From: Hyphomicrobiales bacterium
Lineage (GTDB): Bacteria > Pseudomonadota > Alphaproteobacteria > Rhizobiales > Devosiaceae
NCBI GenBank assembly: GCA_026989045.1
Contig: JALSJY010000223.1
Span: forward strand, 1-9,998
Length of the DNA: 9,998 bases
Direction of reading: 5' to 3'
The translations under genes and the position numbers were made by a program. Shown here in pieces: positions 1 through 5,884 of the stretch; within the stretch, counting starts at the first letter, position 1; each line of letters begins with the position of its first letter. Under the pieces are notes generated by a model, which saw nothing but the letters and a program-made list of their open reading frames with translations, made no database searches and was not told the DNA's origin.

Positions 1-34
1 ACTTTGTTTCAGGCAAAGAGGCTACAAACTAATA

Positions 35-1477
35 TCATCCGTGATATGCGGCAACCGTCTTTAAGACTGAAAAGCCATAAAGCGCATCAAATCCTTTTTC
101 TCGCCCATGACCTGATTTACCAACTCCACCAAAGGGTAATTCCACCCCACCGCCAGCGCCATAATTATTGATAAACACCTGCCCCGCACGAATTGCTTTT
201 GCTAAACGCATTTGACGTGAGCCATCACTGCTCCATACACCAGCCACCAATCCATATTCAGTGCCGTTAGCTATTTTTATCGCCTCTTCTTCAGTTTCAA
301 ACCTTATCACCACCTGCACAGGGCCAAAAATTTCACTTTGTGCCAACACATGAGAGGCATCAACTCCAGCAATTAGAACTGGCTCAACATAATGCCCACC
401 CTTTGGCGCATCTGGTGATATTTTCCCCCTAGCTACAACATGAGCATCACCCTCAATCTGCTCTAAGAACCCTTTCACAATAGATTTTTGGCGAGCAGAA
501 ATTAGTGGGCCAATATCTAAATCTTTTTGCGCATCGCCAACAACTAACTCTTCATAGCGAGCCTTCATTTTTGCCAGCAATTTATCATAAACTCCTGCTT
601 GGACCAAAACACGTGAACCAGCAGAGCAGGTCTGCCCACCATTCTGCACTCCTGCATTTATTAAAAATGGCAAAGCCGCATCTAAATTTGCATCATCAAA
701 TACTATCTGTGGAGATTTTCCGCCTAATTCTAGCGTAACAGGCACAATATTTTGTGCCGCCGCAGACTGCACCAAAGCACCAACACCAACCGAGCCAGTA
801 AACGAGATATGATTAACCCCATTATGAGCGCTTAAAGCCGCCCCTGCCTCTTCGCCTAACCCAGGCACAACATTTAGCACCCCCTTAGGTAAACCAGCCT
901 GATGCGCCAAATCAGCAAAAGCTAAAGCAGTTAAACACGCCTCCTCTGCTGGCTTTAACACCGCCGCATTTCCCATAGCTAAAGCTGCACCAATTGAGCG
1001 GCCAATAATTTGCATTGGATAATTCCACGGCACAATATGCCCCGTCACTCCATGCGGCTCACGCATTGTATAAACAGTATAGCCATCAAGATAAGGAATA
1101 GTCTCGCCCATCACCTTATCAGCCGCACCGCCATAAAATTCCATATATCGAGCCATAGCAATTGCATCAGCCCTTGCCTGCTTAAGTGGTTTGCCAACGT
1201 CTTTTGCTTCAAGCTCTGCTAACTCATCAGTTTTTTCAAGCGCAAGCTGGCCGATTTTAGTTAAAATCCGCCCTCGCTCAAAAGCTGGCATTGAACCCCA
1301 TTCGCCCGCCAAAGCATTATTAGCCGCAGCAACCGCTAAATCAATGTCAGCAGAAGTGCCACGAGCAATATCACAGATTTTCTTACCATCAGAAGGATTT
1401 TCAAGAGCCAGAACTTGCCCAAGAACAGGCTTAACCCAACTCCCTGCAATAAAGCATTTATCAGTATCAAACCACAT
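35..1477 (-). CDS. NAD(P)+-dependent aldehyde dehydrogenase
   Basis: This 480-residue protein has the usual length of the aldehyde dehydrogenase superfamily, cytosolic enzymes that oxidise aldehydes to carboxylates with NAD(P)+. All core motifs are visible: PWNYP with Asn152 (oxyanion hole), Lys175 in the coenzyme-binding LKPAEE segment, the Rossmann-loop motif FTGSVGVG (226-233), the general base Glu250 in LELGGKSP, the nucleophile Cys284 in GQTCSAG, and Glu382 in EIFGP. The C-terminal stretch GAGGGVELPFGGVGKSGHGREKGF (440-463, taken in pieces) is like that of betaine-aldehyde or succinoyl-semialdehyde type enzymes, but the substrate cannot be read from sequence. The ATG at 1477 has AAGGA (1487-1491) nine bases upstream. 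A promoter lies at 1526-1554. No other gene of a pathway lies beside it in the window, so it is probably monocistronic on this side. Confidence 0.95.
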   Translation of the reverse strand: MWFDTDKCFIAGSWVKPVLGQVLALENPSDGKKICDIARGTSADIDLAVAAANNALAGEWGSMPAFERGRILTKIGQLALEKTDELAELEAKDVGKPLKQARADAIAMARYMEFYGGAADKVMGETIPYLDGYTVYTMREPHGVTGHIVPWNYPMQIIGRSIGAALAMGNAAVLKPAEEACLTALAFADLAHQAGLPKGVLNVVPGLGEEAGAALSAHNGVNHISFTGSVGVGALVQSAAAQNIVPVTLELGGKSPQIVFDDANLDAALPFLINAGVQNGGQTCSAGSRVLVQAGVYDKLLAKMKARYEELVVGDAQKDLDIGPLISARQKSIVKGFLEQIEGDAHVVARGKISPDAPKGGHYVEPVLIAGVDASHVLAQSEIFGPVQVVIRFETEEEAIKIANGTEYGLVAGVWSSDGSRQMRLAKAIRAGQVFINNYGAGGGVELPFGGVGKSGHGREKGFDALYGFSVLKTVAAYHG

Positions 1478-1525
1478 TTTATATAATCCTTACTTTGAGT
1501 TTAACAGGCCTTGGTGAATCTCTTC

Positions 1526-1554
1526 ATTATATAAGTTTAAAAGAAAACTATCTA
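1526..1554 (-). promoter_or_regulatory. Candidate sigma-70 promoter of the aldehyde dehydrogenase gene
   Basis: On the minus strand a perfect TATAAT (1531 to 1526) follows TAGATA (1554 to 1549, four of six matches to TTGACA) at the ideal 17-base spacing. Transcription would start near 1519, giving a leader of about 40 bases before the ATG at 1477. This is a pattern match in AT-rich sequence and not a demonstrated promoter. Confidence 0.5.
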
Positions 1555-1612
1555 GACTTGAAACATAATAAACAATCAAAATTATTTCTATTGCAAAAGA
1601 TATAAACATTGT

Positions 1613-1632
1613 ATATTAGCATGCACTAATAT
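1613..1632. promoter_or_regulatory. Perfect 7-bp inverted repeat, operator-like
   Basis: ATATTAG, six bases, CTAATAT: a perfect 7+7 inverted repeat 24 bases before the ATG of the BASS-type transporter gene. A TATATT (1612-1617) that could act as its -10 element lies within the left arm, so a protein bound here would block transcription. The stem is too AT-rich and too close to the start for a terminator. Which regulator would bind is unknown. Confidence 0.35.
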
Positions 1633-1656
1633 TAAAATTTAACTAGAGATAATAAT

Positions 1657-2616
1657 ATGCAACAAATAATCCTAATCATCAGCGCTATTGCGCTTGGCCT
1701 ACTGTTTGGCAATTTTACTGGCGGACTTACATTTTCTTCCTTAGTTTGTTTGGTTGCGGGTATTTTTCTCGTTACCCCTTCATTATTCAAATTCCATTTG
1801 GCAGATTTTGCTATTTTAAAAAATAACATGCCAAGCGTTTATAAAAATCTTTGGATAAATTACTTACTGATAACTGCAATTGCCCTAGCAATTGGTTATG
1901 CAACCCAAGATATTGGTATTGCAGCGGCGCTTTTTTTGCTTGCGCTTTTACCCGGTGGTGGCATGGTAATGATGTGGATCAAACAAAGTGGCGCAAATGT
2001 TAAATTAGGTTTTTTGATTTTCATGCTAAACTTAGCGCTTTTACTTCCAATTACCTTAATTTTTGGCATGTATGATAATATAGCCTTAAGCCTATTTCCA
2101 ACTCCAGACCTCACAATTCCCGAGCATATGCAAGGCGTCGCGAAGAAAATTATGCCAATTGCACCATTTATGATTTTGGTAGTAATTCCATTCCTGCTTA
2201 GTCGTTTAGTGCTAAAATTCTTCCCAAAACTTGTAGATTTAACGGCAAAACATCAGCAGCTTATTTCAAAGTCTACAATGTTTGGCATTGTGCTATATCT
2301 CTTTTCTCTCTCAACAGCTCAGTTGCTCTTCCAAGTAGAAATTATGGATTTAGTTAAAGCATTTGTTGCAACTGCAATTTTTTACGCAATTGTGTTTATC
2401 ATTGCTGAAAAACTCACTGACAAAACAGCAAATGGAAAATCAGTTTATTGGCACATAGCAACTCGTTACATTACTTTAGCGCTAATTATGTCTGTATTCA
2501 GCGTAGAAACTTATGGCGCAACATTCATTCTACCAATCATGATTGCCTATTTCATTCAAATAGGTTTTGCAGGATTTTTAAGCAAACGTCAGATTAAAGC
2601 TATAAAAACAACCTGA
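1657..2616 (+). CDS. BASS-superfamily (bile acid:sodium symporter-like) membrane transporter
   Basis: This 319-residue integral membrane protein has about ten hydrophobic segments, near residues 2-20, 24-44, 66-82, 86-107, 117-138, 167-188, 206-225, 232-250, 270-288 and 290-308, as in the BASS/ACR3 fold of two five-helix halves. The fourth segment contains LPGGGMVMMW (98-107) followed by a loop with a basic residue and a glycine. This resembles the PGG-x-x-SN-x(5)-KGD signature of bacterial BASS transporters, which carry organic anions with sodium. The matching motif of the second half (E-x-G-x-Q-N in classical members) is not evident; RYITLALIMSVF (270-281) occupies that place. The start is the ATG at 1657, preceded by a weak AGAG (1645-1648). 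It is transcribed away from the aldehyde dehydrogenase gene and ends 5 bases from the convergent transglycosylase gene. The family assignment is moderate and the substrate unknown. Confidence 0.7.
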   Translation: MQQIILIISAIALGLLFGNFTGGLTFSSLVCLVAGIFLVTPSLFKFHLADFAILKNNMPSVYKNLWINYLLITAIALAIGYATQDIGIAAALFLLALLPGGGMVMMWIKQSGANVKLGFLIFMLNLALLLPITLIFGMYDNIALSLFPTPDLTIPEHMQGVAKKIMPIAPFMILVVIPFLLSRLVLKFFPKLVDLTAKHQQLISKSTMFGIVLYLFSLSTAQLLFQVEIMDLVKAFVATAIFYAIVFIIAEKLTDKTANGKSVYWHIATRYITLALIMSVFSVETYGATFILPIMIAYFIQIGFAGFLSKRQIKAIKTT

Positions 2617-2621
2617 TACTA

Positions 2622-3470
2622 TTATTTATTATATAACTGCACAAAAAAACTACCCTCTCCTGAATGCGATCCACTTTCGCCTAACCCATTATCTGGAATA
2701 GGCGAAAGTGGTGAGCTGGGAGTAAGTATATCAACAGTTGCAAACATGCTTTGAAAAGACATTTCCAGCGGTTGTTGTTTTGGCTCACTTGGTGCATATC
2801 CTGATTGCGCAATTTTATCTCCACTAGAGATTTGCTGTGCGGTGAATTGCGTATCAACAGAATTGCTGGCGTGTTTTGCAATCAATGACATATAAACCTG
2901 TTTAATCGTTCTTGGCTCACCATTAGCATAAAAAATTGACTTATTTGCCTTTGCTGCACTTGGAAAGATATTAGCCGCTATTTGATCGGGATTTTTCAAA
3001 CCCGCCTCAAACATTTTTTCAGCCCCCCTTGCGCCTAAAAAATGCGCTATATAAAGCTCACCAGCACTGGGCCTGCGACCAAACTTATCTTCAAGATAAC
3101 GCCCATTATTACGCGTAAAAGCCGCCGCCATATCAGCAGAAATTTGCGGATCTTTTCTAAGTTCAAGAATTTCACTGCGTAATTTTGGATCACTAACCTC
3201 AAAGCGACCATTGCTATTTTGTTTTATTGCATCAGCATAATGCTGATAGCCAAGCCTGTTGCCTTCGCTTTTCATCACCTCAAACCAAGTCGCTTCAATA
3301 AATTGAAACAAGCCAGTAGCCGATGAAGTTTTTGCCTTAGCCTGAGGATTTAAACTACTCTCACGCATTGCAGTTTGCACTAAATAGTCAAAATCAACAT
3401 CGCTTTTCTGCCCGGCGCTGTTAAGCACCAGAGCCAAACTAGGAGGAATAGTGATTTTCTGCACACCCAT
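2622..3470 (-). CDS. Lytic transglycosylase, SLT domain, without signal peptide
   Basis: The 282-residue protein carries a lysozyme-like SLT fold at about residues 25-200, which cleaves peptidoglycan between MurNAc and GlcNAc. The catalytic glutamate is Glu37 in AMRESSLNP. ATGLFQF (51-57) is the second family motif, and GELYIAHFLGARGA (137-150) corresponds to the later motif around the substrate groove. The remaining 80 residues are a polar Ser/Pro/Gly-rich tail with no domain I recognise. The N-terminus is neither hydrophobic nor lipoprotein-like, and an in-frame stop just upstream excludes a longer form, so the export route is unclear. The ATG at 3470 follows GGAAAA (3481 to 3476). The gene is probably expressed alone from the CtrA-type region at 3509-3544, which would suit an envelope enzyme used in cell-cycle or flagellar work. 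That role is inference. Confidence 0.85.
   Translation of the reverse strand: MGVQKITIPPSLALVLNSAGQKSDVDFDYLVQTAMRESSLNPQAKAKTSSATGLFQFIEATWFEVMKSEGNRLGYQHYADAIKQNSNGRFEVSDPKLRSEILELRKDPQISADMAAAFTRNNGRYLEDKFGRRPSAGELYIAHFLGARGAEKMFEAGLKNPDQIAANIFPSAAKANKSIFYANGEPRTIKQVYMSLIAKHASNSVDTQFTAQQISSGDKIAQSGYAPSEPKQQPLEMSFQSMFATVDILTPSSPLSPIPDNGLGESGSHSGEGSFFVQLYNK
2671..2711. repeat. Perfect 13-bp inverted repeat inside the 3' end of the transglycosylase gene
   Basis: CCACTTTCGCCTA (2671-2683) is repeated in perfect inverse complement as TAGGCGAAAGTGG (2699-2711) around a 15-base loop. It lies 47 to 90 bases upstream of the transglycosylase stop codon and begins 54 bases beyond the stop of the convergent transporter gene. 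The stem is GC-richer than its surroundings. On neither strand does a T-tract follow directly; the nearest on the minus strand is a run of seven T, about 21 bases later. It may help end the plus-strand transcript or stabilise the minus-strand 3' end. Confidence 0.6.
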
Positions 3471-3501
3471 AAGCGTTTTCCAAATAAAATATATTGGCTA
3501 A

Positions 3502-3544
3502 ACTATGCTTAACAAATCTTAAATCATTATTAAGATTAGGTTAA
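3502..3544 (-). promoter_or_regulatory. CtrA-type boxes and candidate promoter of the transglycosylase gene
   Basis: TTAA occurs at 3509, 3519, 3530 and 3541. The last three give two overlapping exact matches to TTAA-N7-TTAA, the binding consensus of the alphaproteobacterial cell-cycle regulator CtrA, at 3519-3533 and 3530-3544. The arms AATCTTAA (3515-3522) and TTAAGATT (3530-3537) also form a perfect 8-bp palindrome. On the minus strand CATAGT (3507 to 3502) could be the -10 element, which puts the first box over the -35 position, the usual place for CtrA activation. The leader would be about 25 bases. TTAA is common in AT-rich DNA, so this is suggestive only. Confidence 0.45.
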
Positions 3545-3599
3545 TTCAATTATTATGTGAACTATTATTACCTTTCATAAATAAAGAGAATTACTCTCT

Positions 3600-3665
3600 G
3601 TCATTCTGAACGAAGTGAAGAATCTTATGCCACCAAAAAAGACTCCTCGCTACGCTCAGAGTGAC
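3600..3665. repeat. Imperfect palindrome of the GTCATTCTGA type
   Basis: Two 26-base arms, 3600-3625 (beginning GTCATTCTGAACGAAG) and 3640-3665 (ending CTCAGAGTGAC), are inverse complements at 20 of 26 positions around a 14-base loop. From memory, the sequence resembles an intergenic palindrome seen in many unrelated bacterial genomes (GTCATTCTGAGCGAAGCGAAGAATCT and its inverse), a likely non-autonomous mobile or RNA-hairpin element. It lies between two minus-strand genes and carries no coding sequence. Its copy number in this genome cannot be seen here. Confidence 0.6.
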
Positions 3666-3687
3666 AATTGACAGCTCAATATAATCG

Positions 3688-3711
3688 CATATTTAAATCT
3701 TCTTAAATATG
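3688..3711. repeat. Perfect 9-bp AT-rich inverted repeat downstream of the nitroreductase gene
   Basis: CATATTTAA, six bases, TTAAATATG, beginning 33 bases beyond the nitroreductase stop codon in the direction of its transcription. The stem is almost all A/T and no T-run follows on the minus strand, so it would be a weak terminator. It could also be a protein site. Confidence 0.35.
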
Positions 3712-3743
3712 AAAAAGTCATGGATTAATTCTAGATTACAATA

Positions 3744-4334
3744 TTACTCCACCCATTCGCTAACAATATCACTTAATGCTGGGCGGTCTCTTTCCTCTAA
3801 TCTGCGAGTAGCAGTGCCAATATGCACAAAGGCAACAAATTGCTCACCATCGTTAGCGCCTAGCATTTCTGCTGCCTCCTTATCATAAGCAAACCAACGC
3901 GTTACCCAATGTGCGCCATAGCCAAATGCATTAGCACCATGCACCAGATTAAGTGCAACTGCGCCAGCAGAGAGAATTTGTTCTATTTTTGCAACTTTAA
4001 AATGTTCACTGGTTTTTGATAAAACGCCAATAGTAAGCGGCGCAGGTAGGAATTGGTTTTTTTCAGTTTTTATTGCATCTTCGTCCATATCTGGATTTCT
4101 TGCCAAAGCCATTTCTGCCAGCTTCTTACCAATTATAGCTCTTGCTTGACCAGAATAAGTAATTAAACGCCAAGGCACCATTTTGGCGTGATCTGGAACA
4201 CGTGTGCCAATCGTTAGAATTTCCTCTAATTCCTTGGCACTTGGCCCTGGCTCTTGCAAAAATGGCAAAGGCACAGAACGACGGGTTTTTAAATATTCAA
4301 TAACTTGTTTATTTACTTGTGAATTATTTGACAT
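3744..4334 (-). CDS. Nitroreductase-family FMN oxidoreductase, YdjA-like
   Basis: The 196-residue protein belongs to the nitroreductase fold: FMN-containing, usually dimeric cytosolic enzymes that use NAD(P)H to reduce nitro compounds, quinones or related acceptors. RRS (18-20) supplies the usual FMN phosphate contact. VPDHAKMVPWRL (46-57) matches the APDH-x-x-x-PW motif of the E. coli YdjA branch, and GYGAHWVTRW (138-147) matches its later flavin-site segment. IGT (172-174) and RPALSDIV (184-191) close the domain. An ATG 69 bases further upstream is open in frame, but the start at 4334 is preferred. It has AAGGA (4346 to 4342) seven bases away and gives the family's normal length, while the extra 23 residues of the long form resemble nothing. 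The natural substrate is unknown. It is divergent from the gene at 4439. Confidence 0.9.
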   Translation of the reverse strand: MSNNSQVNKQVIEYLKTRRSVPLPFLQEPGPSAKELEEILTIGTRVPDHAKMVPWRLITYSGQARAIIGKKLAEMALARNPDMDEDAIKTEKNQFLPAPLTIGVLSKTSEHFKVAKIEQILSAGAVALNLVHGANAFGYGAHWVTRWFAYDKEAAEMLGANDGEQFVAFVHIGTATRRLEERDRPALSDIVSEWVE

Positions 4335-4341
4335 TAATTTT

Positions 4342-4346
4342 TCCTT
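4342..4346 (-). promoter_or_regulatory. Ribosome binding site that fixes the nitroreductase start
   Basis: AAGGA within an A-rich run on the minus strand, seven bases before the ATG at 4334. The alternative upstream ATG at 4403 has no such site. Confidence 0.7.
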
Positions 4347-4438
4347 TTTTTCATTATGCCACATCTTTTCCCCAATCCAAGTGCAGATAGAGTATTTACC
4401 CACTATCTTTTTTCTTTATCCTTGGTTCAATTAGCCTC

Positions 4439-5398
4439 ATGCAACGTTTATTGATTCTTTTTTTAGCTTTTTTAATGTTCTCACCACTTAGTTTGGCTTT
4501 AATTCCAAGCACAGCTTTGGCGCAAATTGTTGCACCAACCCCCTATCCACGTTTAGAACGCCCTTTAGATGAGGCTTATCAACCTACACAACCAGACCCA
4601 TCACCCCAAATAGCTAGCCCAATCATTACTGGCCCAGCACAACCGCTTACTCTGGTAGCAAGAATATCTGAAACTGGTCCCATAATCAGCCAAGGCTTAG
4701 TTTGGCGAATTTTTGAAGCTGAGCCAGATGAAAATGGCAATATGATATTATTAAAAAAATCAGAACAAGCAATTGCAAAACTTTCTATTGATCAAGGAAA
4801 TTACATTATCCATGCTTCTTATGGTCGCGCTCAGGCAAGCGAGACAATAAATGTTGGCAAAGAGCCCACAAATAAAACTTTAATTCTAAATTCTGGCGCC
4901 CTTAGATTAAACGCTGCTATAACAGGAGACATTTCTATACGCTCCTCTTTACTTAAATTTGATATTTCCACTTCAAGTTTAGATCCAAACGAAAGGGTGC
5001 TAATTGCAAAGGATATAAAGCCCAATAAAATTATAAATCTAAATGCTGGTAATTATTTTGTTGTCTCATATTTCGGAGAAACAAATGCAACTGTAAGCGC
5101 TGATATTAAGGTTGAACCAGGTCAAATTACCGATGCAACGCTTTTTCATCGAGCAGGTTTAGTCAGCTTTAAGCTGGTTTCAGAGGCAGGTGGGCGTGAA
5201 ATTGCTGATGTTGATTGGACTATTAAAAATGCTGATAATAAAATCATACATAGTTCCATAAACGCATTCCCTTCAGCAATTTTAAGCGAAGGAGATTATG
5301 TGGTAATCGCAAAAAGAGGACAAAATGTCTATAATAGAGACTTTAGCGTCATTCCCGGCCCAGCGCGTGAAATTGAATTGCTAATCTCAGTATATTAA
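4439..5398 (+). CDS. Exported protein with three degenerate beta repeats, function unknown
   Basis: The 319-residue product starts with a clear signal peptide (residues 1-29: Arg3, a hydrophobic core from 4 to 21, and cleavage probably after STALA or STALAQ). A proline-rich stretch (32-68) follows. The rest consists of three related beta-rich units, about 71-155, 170-245 and 256-319. Each begins with an aromatic residue in a strand (Trp89, Phe174, Trp260) and has a leucine/isoleucine-led turn ending in GNY or GDY (120-122, 204-206, 285-287). Each then has a valine-rich strand and, in units 2 and 3, a closing V-x-PG turn. This looks like repeated carboxypeptidase-regulatory or PEGA-like sandwiches. 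I recall similar conserved hypothetical proteins in Rhizobiales but no assigned role. No transmembrane helix follows the signal, so it is probably periplasmic. The ATG at 4439 has no good Shine-Dalgarno site, but later starts would destroy the signal peptide. Confidence 0.85.
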   Translation: MQRLLILFLAFLMFSPLSLALIPSTALAQIVAPTPYPRLERPLDEAYQPTQPDPSPQIASPIITGPAQPLTLVARISETGPIISQGLVWRIFEAEPDENGNMILLKKSEQAIAKLSIDQGNYIIHASYGRAQASETINVGKEPTNKTLILNSGALRLNAAITGDISIRSSLLKFDISTSSLDPNERVLIAKDIKPNKIINLNAGNYFVVSYFGETNATVSADIKVEPGQITDATLFHRAGLVSFKLVSEAGGREIADVDWTIKNADNKIIHSSINAFPSAILSEGDYVVIAKRGQNVYNRDFSVIPGPAREIELLISVY

Positions 5399-5411
5399 AA
5401 ATAAAACACCA

Positions 5412-5436
5412 TAGCTTTGAACTTATTTCAAAGCTA
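5412..5436. terminator. Stem-loop between two convergent genes
   Basis: TAGCTTTGAA and TTCAAAGCTA form a perfect 10-bp stem with a 5-base loop, 13 bases after the stop of the exported protein gene and 42 bases beyond the stop of the small convergent gene. The plus-strand tail is A-rich with a short T stretch. The minus-strand tail has an interrupted T-rich stretch about six bases after the stem. Position suggests a shared bidirectional terminator, though neither tail is textbook. Confidence 0.5.
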
Positions 5437-5478
5437 GGGAATAAAAATTTCATTTAAAATCATAGATTCGATTTTATT

Positions 5479-5664
5479 CTAAAAAAGTTTCTTAGTAATA
5501 ACCATTGAAGCAGGAAAAGACAGAATTAAGCTTCCAAGAGCGCCAATAAGAAAACTCTTAATACTAACTAGACCCAAGGATGGAACTACGAGCGCAAAAA
5601 CAAAATACGCTAGCATTAGCGTAGGCATCACAATTGCCACAATCATAAAAAATTTCCAATTCAT
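5479..5664 (-). CDS. Small two-helix membrane protein, possibly DUF2798-like
   Basis: This gene encodes 61 residues with two hydrophobic segments, about 5-28 and 36-56, a short basic C-terminus (KK at 58-59) and few charges otherwise. The order of features (helix, VPSLGL turn with a glycine, Ser-Phe, a second helix with SFPAS at 49-53, then a basic end) resembles the DUF2798 family of small inner-membrane proteins, whose function is unknown. I make that assignment from memory and with moderate doubt. The gene itself is well supported by AGGAG (5675 to 5671) exactly six bases before the ATG at 5664. It stands alone between the stem-loop at 5412-5436 and a 220-base spacer. Confidence 0.65.
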   Translation of the reverse strand: MNWKFFMIVAIVMPTLMLAYFVFALVVPSLGLVSIKSFLIGALGSLILSFPASMVITKKLF

Positions 5665-5670
5665 TTCAAT

Positions 5671-5675
5671 CTCCT
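5671..5675 (-). promoter_or_regulatory. Strong ribosome binding site of the small membrane protein
   Basis: AGGAG on the minus strand at six bases from the ATG, the best Shine-Dalgarno match in the window and the main reason to accept so short a gene. Confidence 0.7.
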
Positions 5676-5779
5676 AAATCACAAAACCAAACTCACAATA
5701 TCGTGAACTAATGTTATTTTCACACAATTCTGTTTATAACTCAAGCAGGCAAGTGCAATCATCACAACAAATAGAATCA

Positions 5780-5803
5780 AACATATGTTCGATTATAGAA
5801 CAT
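5780..5803. promoter_or_regulatory. Cluster of AACAT/ATGTT half-sites, operator-like
   Basis: AACATATGTT (5780-5789) is a perfect 10-bp palindrome. Its right half, extended to ATGTTC (5785-5790), also pairs with GAACAT (5798-5803) across seven bases. Three copies of the same half-site thus lie within 24 bases, about 116 bases upstream of the small membrane protein gene and 82 bases past the thrS stop. No regulator is visible nearby. Confidence 0.3.
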
Positions 5804-5884
5804 TTTTAATGCTACAATTTGCGATAAATCAATTCTTGCAATAACAATAAAAAAGCTAATCAAGAGACTAAGTCCTACTTAACC

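Noticed and set aside
2..18. Hairpin CTTTG / CAAAG downstream of the aldehyde dehydrogenase gene
   Set aside because: Five base pairs with a 7-base loop at the window edge, without a visible T-tract, is not enough.
1191..1517. Open frames on the plus strand opposite the aldehyde dehydrogenase, and similar ones opposite thrS, yidD and folE
   Set aside because: They lie antisense to well-supported genes, have no ribosome sites, and their translations show no domain, so they are shadows.
3709..3892. Plus-strand frame starting ATGAAAAAG opposite the end of the nitroreductase gene
   Set aside because: It is only about 60 residues long, mostly antisense to a confident gene, and has no Shine-Dalgarno site.
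4335..4403. N-terminal extension of the nitroreductase by 23 residues from an ATG at 4403
   Set aside because: No ribosome site precedes it and the added residues match nothing in the family, whereas the ATG at 4334 has AAGGA seven bases upstream.
5787..5801. LexA (SOS) box
   Set aside because: Alphaproteobacterial LexA uses the direct repeat GTTC-N7-GTTC. Here the second half is inverted (GTTC-N7-GAAC).
5820..5884. Intrinsic terminator of thrS
   Set aside because: A run of six T lies on the minus strand, but only a 5-bp hairpin precedes it, at the wrong distance.
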